Shown piece after piece: positions 57,200-64,000 of a DNA stretch of 64,000 bases (positions are counted from its first letter, which is position 1; each line of letters begins with the position of its first letter). Origin of the DNA: Ichthyophis bannanicus (lineage: Eukaryota; Chordata; Amphibia; Gymnophiona; Ichthyophiidae); the NCBI GenBank assembly GCA_033557465.1, contig CM066037.1, positions 202,119,156 to 202,183,155 of the forward strand. Reading direction: 5' to 3'. Position numbers and translations under genes: made by a program. The notes under the pieces were generated by a model that worked only from the letters and a program-made list of their open reading frames with translations, had not been told where the DNA came from and searched no databases.

Positions 57200-58870
57200 G
57201 TTGGGGTTCTGACGCCCAGCATAACCTCTCTTCCTCTGGAGGATCAGCTGCAAACAGGGGGTGGGCGTCTGGTAAATTCTGCCCACAGCTGGGCGTCCAT
57301 CACCACTGACTCATGGGCACTTCAGGTGGTCAAGGAGAGCTACCTCCTCCACCTGGACCAGTTGCCTCCACCCTTCTTTCCTGGGGAGCCTCCTCGGTCT
57401 CCCCTGCACCAGGCCCTGCTAATACAAGAACTCACAGGCCTTCTCAGGGACAGGGCTGTGGAGCCCATACCATACCACCTGAAAGGAAAGGGGTTTTACT
57501 CCAGGTACTTTCTGGTCCCAGAAAGAACAGGAGGACTAAGGCCCATCTTGGACCTGAGAAACCTGAACAAATTCCTGGTGCGGGAGAAGTTCAAGATGCT
57601 CTCCCTTGGAATATTGCTGTCCTACCTCCAGCAGGGAGATTAGCTATGCTCCTTGGACCTAAAGGATGCTTATACCCACATCCTTATCCATCCCAGTCAC
57701 AGGCAGTATCTAAGATTCATGTTCGGGGGAGACCATTATCAGTACAGGGTACTTCCCTTCTGCCTTGCCTCCGCATCAAGGTTTTTCACCAAATGCCTGG
57801 CAGTGGTGGCTGCCTATCTTCGTCTGCAAAGGGCTTTTGTCTTCCCTTACCTAGATGACTAACTCGTAAAAGGCGCAGCCTCAGACTCTGCAGGCCACAG
57901 GCTGCATCATCAAGGTCCTAGAACATCTGGGATTCGTGATAAATCACCCAAAATCCCATCTCACCCCAGCTCAGGACTTGGATTTTATAGGGGCTCACCT
58001 GGACACCCTCCAATCTATGGCTTTCCCTCCCCTGGACAGGGCAGATCGCCTCTCAAGTACAATGCTGCTGCACCATATCAGCACGGTCCATGCTTCGTCT
58101 CCTCAGACACATGGCCTCCACGGTCCAAGTGATCCCCAACGCCCACCTTCACATGCAGGCAGCTCAGTAGTGTCCCCGCCACAGTCTCAGTGTCCTGTCA
58201 GCTGCCGAAGTCCCTCAGTTGGTGGCAGGATCCTCAAAACCTGTAGAAGAGTATGCCCTTTCAACTTACAAGCCCCCAGAGGGTCCTCACGACAGATGTT
58301 TCCATGCTGGGCTGGGGTGCCCAGTGCAAGGAATTGTGCAACCAGGGCATCTGGTCCTTCGAGGAGAGCCAGAAGTAGATCAACCTGCTGGGACTCAGAG
58401 CCGTCTTCCTTGTACTCAAGGCCTTCCAGCACAGTCTGCAATATCAGTCAGTGCTCGCCCAGACGGACAATCAGGTCACAATGTTCTACCTGAACAAGCA
58501 AGGTGGCACAGGCTCCTACCGCCTCTGCTAGGACCTGGCAGTAGCCCTCTGCTTGTACGCGACCAGACAGGATATGCTCCTCAGGGCGGTATACCTCCCG
58601 GGCCAGAACAACGCCCTGGCGGTCAGGCTGAGCAGAATTCTCCAACCACAGGAGTGGTGCCTGGACCCCGGGACGGCACAGCAGCTCTTCAGGTTGTGCG
58701 GCACCCCAAACCTCGACTGCTTTACCAGCCCGGCCAACACTCAGCTACCGTGTTTCTGCTGCCCACAGCCACATCCGGCCCGGATAGCAGAGGATGCCTT
58801 CCTCATCTCGTTGTCAGGGGGTCTGCTGTATGTCTTCCCTCCCACACCACTGATAGCGCGGACCCTCTTC
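57200..58870 (+). pseudogene. DIRS reverse transcriptase-RNase H remnant, copy D
   Basis: The frame from 57,011 holds GGLRPILDLRNLNKFLVREK, then stops at 57,643. It resumes at 57,653 with MDLKDAYTHILIHPSHRQYL and ends at FPYLDD just before a TAA, so the YLDD box is there but followed by a stop. RNase H pieces with TDNQVTMFYLNKQGG-like content and LAVRLSR appear in shifted frames at 58,460-58,640. Nonfunctional. Confidence 0.82.
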
Positions 58871-59137
58871 AAGGTCCAGTGAGATAAGGCTTCCCTGATT
58901 CTAATGGCCCAAGGTGGCCCAGGCAGCCTTGGTTTCCTCTACCGCTTCGTCTCTCAACGGAGTCCCTGGTCCCTCTAGGGAGCTCCCCGGGACTTCTGAC
59001 CCAGGGGAGGGCTCGATCCTCCACCCCAACCTGGGATCCTTGTCCCTCACAGCATGGCTGCTGAACGGGTTGCTTTAGCACCACTCAATCTCCCCAAGGA
59101 GGTGGAAGAGGTCATCCTGGCCTCTCGCAAGGACTCC

Positions 59138-60573
59138 GCTGCTGCCGCCGAGAGTCCAACTCCCCCCACGGTGCTCCTGCCCAATCCGGGCAGTGGGAGA
59201 GCAGGGGAAAAGCGGCCCGCCAGAATAAAAGCGGCGTCCCTCGCCTCCGGACGGAGCCGCTGCTGCCGCCGAGAGTCCAACTCCCCCCACGGTGCTCCTG
59301 CCCAATCCGGGCAGTGGGAGAGCAGGGGAAATGCGGCCCGCCAGAATAAAAGCGGCGACCCTCGCCTCCGGAGGGAGCCGCTGCTGCCGCCGAGAGTCCA
59401 ACTCCCCCCACGGTGCTCTTGCCCAATCCGGGCAGTGGGAGAGCAGGGAAAAGCGGCCCGCCAGAATAACAGCGGCGTCCCTCGCCTCCGGAGGTTGTCG
59501 CTGCTGCCGCCGAGAGTCCAACTCCCCCCACGGTGCTCCTGCCCAATCCGGGCAGTGGGAGAGAAGGAGAAAAGTGGCCCGCCAGAATAAAAGCGGCGTC
59601 CCTCGCCTCCGGAGGGAGCCGCTGCTGCCGCCGAGAGTCCAACTCCCCCCACGGTGCTCCTGCCCAATCCGGGCAGTGGGAGAGCAGGGGAAAAGTGGCC
59701 CGCCAGAATAACAGCGGCGTCCCTCGCCTCCGGAGGGAGCCGCTGCTGCCGCCGAGAGTCCAACTCCCCCCACGGTGCTCCTGCCCAATCCGGGCAGTGG
59801 GAGAGCAGGGGAAAAGCGGCCCACCAGAATAACAGCGGCGTCCCTCGCCTCCGGAGGGAGCCGCTGCTGCCGCCGAGAGTCCAACTCCCCCCACGGTGCT
59901 CCTGCCCAATCCGGGCAGTGAGAGAGCAGGGGAAAAGCGGCCCGCCAGAATAAAAGCGGCGACCCTCGCCTCCGGAGGGAGCCGCTGCTGCCGCCGAGAG
60001 TCCAACTCCCCCCATGGTGCTCCTGCCCAATCCGGGCAGTGGGAGAGCAGGGAAAAGCGGCCCGCCAGAATAACAGCGGCGTCCCTCGCCTCCGGAGGGA
60101 GCCGCTGCTGCCGCCGAGAGTCCAACTCCCCCCACGGTGCTCCTGCCCAATCCGGGCAGTGGGAGAGCAGGGGAAAAGCGGCCCGCCAGAATAAAAGCGG
60201 CGTCCCTCGCCTCCGGAGGGAGCCGCTGCTGCCGCCGAGAGTCCAACTCCCCCCACGGTGCTCCTGCCCAATCCGGGCAGTGGGAGAGCAGGGGAAAAGC
60301 GGCCCGCCAGAATAACAGCGGCGTCCCTCGCCTCCGGAGGGAGCCGCTGCTGCCGCCGAGAGTCCAACTCCCCCCACGGTGCTCCTGCCCAATCCGGGCA
60401 GTGGGAGAGCAGGGGAAAAGCGGCCCACCAGAATAACAGCGGCGTCCCTCGCCTCCGGAGGGAGCCGCAGCTGCCGCCGAGAGTCCAACTCCCCCCACGG
60501 TGCTCCTGCCCAATCCGGGCAGTGGGAGAGCAGGGGAAAAGCAGCCCGCCAGAATAAAAGCGGCGTCCCTCGC
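59138..60573 (+). repeat. 121-bp tandem array, about 11.9 units (LINE 5' monomers)
   Basis: Units start with GCTGCTGCCGCCGAGAGTCC at 59,138, 59,259, 59,380 and so on, each 121 bp (120 in two cases). The array ends at CGGCGTCCCTCGC near 60,573. It is GC-rich, with many CpGs kept. Variants recur with a 5-unit period: CGGCGACC in units 2 and 7, a one-G deletion in units 3 and 8, and CCCACCAG in units 6 and 11. The position resembles monomeric promoters of mammalian L1 elements; promoter activity is inferred. Confidence 0.9.
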
Positions 60574-61690
60574 GGGCACGCCCGTGCCTGAGGGCCTCGC
60601 CAGAGGGCCCTTTGGCGTGGCCCTTAGGCGCGGCACAGAGGCGCACAAAAAAGCAACCAACCAACATCCCCTCCTCCTCGAAAAGACACGCTATGTCCAA
60701 CAGACCCCTCCACCACCGAATGAAGATCAACGACCACAACGACTCTGCAAGGAAAAAAAACCCCCACCACTCCGGAACCCCAGGCGAGGCCCGAAGCCAA
60801 GCAGCAAAAAACAACCAAAAGAAACAACAGCGCCGACGGCATCACAGGAGAACCCAGCAAGGAGCAGACCGAGGCGAAGGACGTCAGAACCGCAAGTAGA
60901 ACTCTCACAGTACATCACACATTCCCCACCACCAAGCTCGCACCTCCACTACACACACCCCAACAGATCCGGCCTCCTCCACGGGACAGGCTCCCTCCAC
61001 GGGACAGGCTCCCGCACCAAGACACCCTACGCAGATCCGGCTCGCCCGCCACGGGACAGGCTCCCTCCACGGGACAGGCTCCCGCACCAAGACACCCTAC
61101 GCAGATTTGGCTCGCCCGCCACGGGACAGGCTCCCGCACCAAGACACCCTACGCAGATCCGGCTCACCCTCCACGGGACAGGCTCCCTCCACGGGACAGG
61201 CTCCCGCACCAAGACACCCTACGCAGATCCGGCTCACCCTCCACGGGACAGGCTCCCGCACCAAGACACCCTACGCAGATCCGGCTCACCCTCCACGGGA
61301 CAGGCTCCCGCACCAAGACACCCTACGCAGATCCGGCTCGCCCGACACGGGACAGGCTCCCTCCACGGGACAGGCTCCCGCACCAAGACACCCTACGCAG
61401 ATCCGGCTCGCCCTCTACGGGACAGGCTCCCTCCACGGGACAGGCTCCCGCACCAAGACACCCTACGCAGATCCGGCTCGCCCTCCACGGGACAGGCTCC
61501 CTCCACGGGACAGGCTCCTGCACCAAGACACCCTACGCAGATCCGGCTCGCCCTCCACGGGACAGGCTCCCGCACCAAGACAACCTACACAGACCCGGCT
61601 CTCCCTCCACGAGACAGGCTATCACACAATATACAGCTCTCTCCAAACAGCCAACAAGACGAAGACTTAAGAAAACAGGCATCACCTTAA
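60574..61690 (+). CDS. Putative ORF1 or leader of the L2-like LINE (low complexity)
   Basis: An open frame covers 60,500-61,690 and enters from the last 121-bp monomer. Its first part is Lys/Arg/Pro/Gln-rich (KKPPPLRNPRRGPKPSSKKQ) and its second part is a translated tandem repeat (HGTGSLHGTGSRTKTPYADP type). No RRM, zinc finger, coiled coil or esterase domain is visible. It could be a basic RNA-binding ORF1 product or simply untranslated leader that lacks stops because of its composition. The start codon is not clear. Confidence 0.3.
60975..61625 (+). repeat. 52-bp tandem array with an optional 18-20-bp spacer unit
   Basis: About ten copies of CCACGGGACAGGCTCCCGCA followed by CCAAGACACCCTACGCAGAT and CCGGCTCGCCC occur at spacings of 52 or about 70-72. 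The longer ones have an extra CCACGGGACAGGCTCCCT unit. The last copies decay to ACAACCTACACAGACC. Confidence 0.85.
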
Positions 61691-61713
61691 CAGAACATCA
61701 CACAAAAAACAAC

Positions 61714-64000
61714 ATGCACCCCACATACTTCCTCCCACTCTACTTACTCGTTACACAACTCCTCCCACCAACCACACACCTCCACCACCCACAAGCAAAC
61801 ACAACATGGCACCCACCAACTGTTTTGCCATATTTAGAACCACAGCACACATACAAAGAGACACTCGGAACCTCCCAGGCAAAGCGACCAAACAGACACA
61901 AATCAAACTCCCACACCTGCACAAAGGAAGCACATGTAACAGCAACCTCATCAACAAAGACAACAACGATCGAGCTCATAAATGCCAGATCCGTCTGCAA
62001 CAAGATACACATGCTTGTAGACCACATTGAAGAGCGACAGCCCAACATAATATGCATCACAGAGACATGGCTCAACCCGACTGACAATGTTCTACTCAAC
62101 CAACTAGTACCAAACAACTATTCAGCGTACAACTGCCCACGCACCCACAGGCGTGGAGGAGGAGTCCTGATAATAGCAAAAACAAAACTGAAGTTCAAGA
62201 CACAGAGCCTCACCGAAACACAGCAATGTAACACAATTAGCATCAAGAACAAGAACATTGCAATCTGCCTGACATACAGAGCACCCAGAGTCCCACCCGA
62301 CGAACTGGCCTTCACACTCGAAGAAGCCTGTGCTATAACAACAAACAACAAACCAGCGCTGCTGATTGGAGACTTCAACCTAAAGTCCACCAATGTCAAA
62401 GACGCAGAGGCCTTCCTGCAAGCAATGTCCTCACAGCAATTCACACAAATCATCAATGCTCCAACACACAGACATGGATCATCTCCAGACCTCATATTCG
62501 CATCCAATTACCTAACATCAAGAGACCTGATTTCTCCACCAACCATTACCCCAGTGCCATGGTCTGACCACTACTTAATAGAGATAAGGCTGCGGTCACA
62601 AGAGGACCAGACAAACGAAAGAGCAAACACCTCACACACACAAAGACGATTCAAGTGTTTCGACAGGGACGAATTCATACAGGACACAATACAACACCTG
62701 AACATTACTACGGACGACCTGGAGGAACAAGTTTCCAGCTGGAACAGCATTTTAGCCAACGCCGCCAAACCACCCGAGGGCGGGACCGAGAAACAACACC
62801 ACAACAAGAGACAAAACAAACCATGGTACTCAGCAAAAATACGATAGGAGAAGAGGGAACTCAGGAAGATTGAACGGAGATGGAGAAAAAACAAAACAAC
62901 TGCCGACCAGCATCTTTATCTAACGAAGCAAAAGCAATACAATGAACACATCAACCAATCAAAGAGGGAATTCCACACAAACATGATAAATACCTCCATC
63001 AACAAACCCAGAGAGCTTTTCGAAATAGTAAAAATCCTCACAAAAGAGCAAACAACAGAAGGGGAAGCACAAATTGATCCACAGAAATTCGCCGACCACA
63101 TCAAAGACAAATTTCACTCCACAGAACAAACAACGCCTAGTAGAACCACAAGGACGGATGTACACTCCAAAACCTGGGGCACATTCTCCTCACCCTCCAC
63201 AGAACAGATATCCCACATCATCTCTACAATCAACACAAGCACCGCTCCTACAGACCCATGCCCAGTGTCATGGGTCAAAGCCACCAAATCAAGTCTCATC
63301 CCCACCATACATAAAATGGTACACAACTCACTCACTCAAGGACTCATGCCAAAGCAACTAAAACTTGCCTCAGTGAGACCAATCACAAAGAAAACAACTC
63401 TCGACAAAAAAGATCCAGCAGCATACCGACCAATCTCCAGCATACCCTTCCTCGCAAAAGTCATCGAAAAAACGGTTCAACTACAACTTCAGGATCACAT
63501 CGACAAACACGAAACACTCGATGACAACCAACACGGATTTCGTCCCAACCATGGTGTCGAAACGCTACTGATCTACCTCTTCGACAGCATCCTAAGAATA
63601 ATTGACAACACCAGGAACGGAATCATAATGATATTCATCAACATCTCCTCAGCCTTCGACACAGTGGACCACAACACGCTCCTGGAAAGACTACAGAACA
63701 CTGGTATACACGGTATCACACTGAAATGGTTCCACTCATACCTAACCGAAAGACAGCTACAGGTCAAGGTGGGACACATCACCTCCCGACCCATCAAAGT
63801 CCGTCAAGGAGTACCTCAAGGTTCTGCGCTCTCAGCACTCCTATTTAACATATACATCCAACCAATATGCAACATCATGAAAGAGAACAACATTCAATAC
63901 ACGATCTATGCGGACGACATCATGATATACACCCCGATATCAATCGACAACCTGGACTTCTCTAAGATAACAGACTGCCTTACACAAATGACCAGTTGGT
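61714..64000 (+). CDS. L2-like LINE ORF2: endonuclease and reverse transcriptase (one stop, runs off the window)
   Basis: Frame 61,714-62,847 encodes an APE-type endonuclease: LINARSVCNKIHMLVDHI, ITETWLNPTD, RRGGGVLIIAK, LLIGDFNLKS, PDLIFASNYL and a WSDHYLIEI box, in the order of the family. A TAG at 62,845-62,847 interrupts it, and the same frame then stays open to 64,000. The second part has LRKIERRWRKN, a linker, YRPISSIPFLAKVIEKTVQL, HGFRPNHGVETLL, NISSAFDTVDH with the first catalytic aspartate, GVPQGSALSALLFNIYIQPI, and YADD near 63,911. The thumb and 3' end lie beyond the edge. It nicks DNA and copies LINE RNA at the nick. Apart from the stop it looks recently active. Confidence 0.9.

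Larger units (their letters stand above)
53692..59137 (+). mobile_element. DIRS retrotransposon copy D, old, invaded by two LINEs
   Basis: Plus-strand, heavily decayed. Its left repeat (53,697-53,850, GTGGGAAGTCAGTTCTCACA to AAGGGTGCCATCTTGG) matches the ends of copies B and C. Gag traces run 54,080-56,970, interrupted by a CR1 at 55,118-56,207; reverse transcriptase 57,200-57,880; RNase H 58,270-58,870. The recombinase start (EEVILASRKDS) is cut at 59,137 by the L2-like LINE. Whether its 3' end reappears beyond the LINE lies outside the window. Confidence 0.88.
59138..64000 (+). mobile_element. L2-like LINE, near full length, 3' end beyond the window
   Basis: Starts with a 121-bp monomer array (59,138-60,573), then a GC-rich leader with a second tandem array (60,975-61,625), then an endonuclease-reverse transcriptase frame from 61,714 to the window edge. 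It interrupts the recombinase start of DIRS copy D and so is younger than that element. The coding part has one in-frame stop and no visible frameshift over 2.28 kb. The decayed minus-strand L2 pieces at 1-2,870 are the same family. Confidence 0.85.

Noticed and set aside
59047..60814. Three long minus-strand frames (458-579 codons) across the 121-bp array
   Set aside because: They are one peptide cycle read in three phases of a stop-free tandem repeat; none starts outside the array with a domain.
1..64000. CRISPR arrays, bacterial operons or riboswitches
   Set aside because: The DNA is vertebrate repeat-rich sequence; the regular arrays are tandem repeats without unique spacers.

Overview
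The window is vertebrate nuclear DNA made almost entirely of transposable elements at different stages of decay. Intact DIRS-type tyrosine-recombinase retrotransposons, L2- and CR1-clade LINEs, tRNA-headed SINEs that share L2-like 3' tails, hAT-type MITEs and PIF/Harbinger DNA transposons occur together. This fits an amphibian best, possibly a caecilian, but a genus cannot be read from the sequence. I recognised no host gene exon; the single-copy-looking stretches (about 9.0-18.2 kb, 44.3-47.1 kb and 52.9-53.7 kb) read as AT-rich intron or intergenic DNA.

Layout. 1-3.2 kb: two decayed minus-strand L2 pieces, a hAT MITE with a nested SINE, and a CORE-type SINE. 3.2-3.8 kb: a broken retroviral env (TM) remnant. 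3.8-5.4 kb: the left end of a second Harbinger-like element. 5.4-6.6 kb: the 3' end of a DIRS element (copy A). 6.6-8.9 kb: L2 and CR1 fragments. 8.9-18.2 kb: host-like DNA with short LINE tails. 18,180-44,338: one 26.2-kb PIF/Harbinger transposon with matching terminal inverted repeats and a TTA target duplication, itself carrying a 5.8-kb DIRS element (copy B, 26.1-31.95 kb). 44.3-47.1 kb: host-like DNA with a hAT MITE. 47.1-52.9 kb: the best-preserved DIRS element (copy C). 53.7-59.1 kb: an old plus-strand DIRS pseudo-element (copy D) invaded by an internally deleted CR1 and then by a young L2-like LINE (59,138 to beyond the window end).

The most interesting object is the giant Harbinger. 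Without its nested DIRS it is still about 20.3 kb, several times the usual length. It encodes a spliced DDE transposase (plus strand), a divergently transcribed three-exon Myb/SANT-like protein, and a second unrelated-looking, spliced Myb-like/basic-acidic protein in its left half. Its right subterminal region holds duplicated modules with tRNA-like heads around a degenerate 12-bp periodic array. A second element with nearly the same terminus lies at 3,824.

The second item of note is the 3'-terminal LINE. It starts with about 11.9 copies of a 121-bp monomer showing a 5-monomer higher-order period, followed by a second GC-rich tandem array and then an endonuclease-reverse transcriptase frame broken by a single stop.
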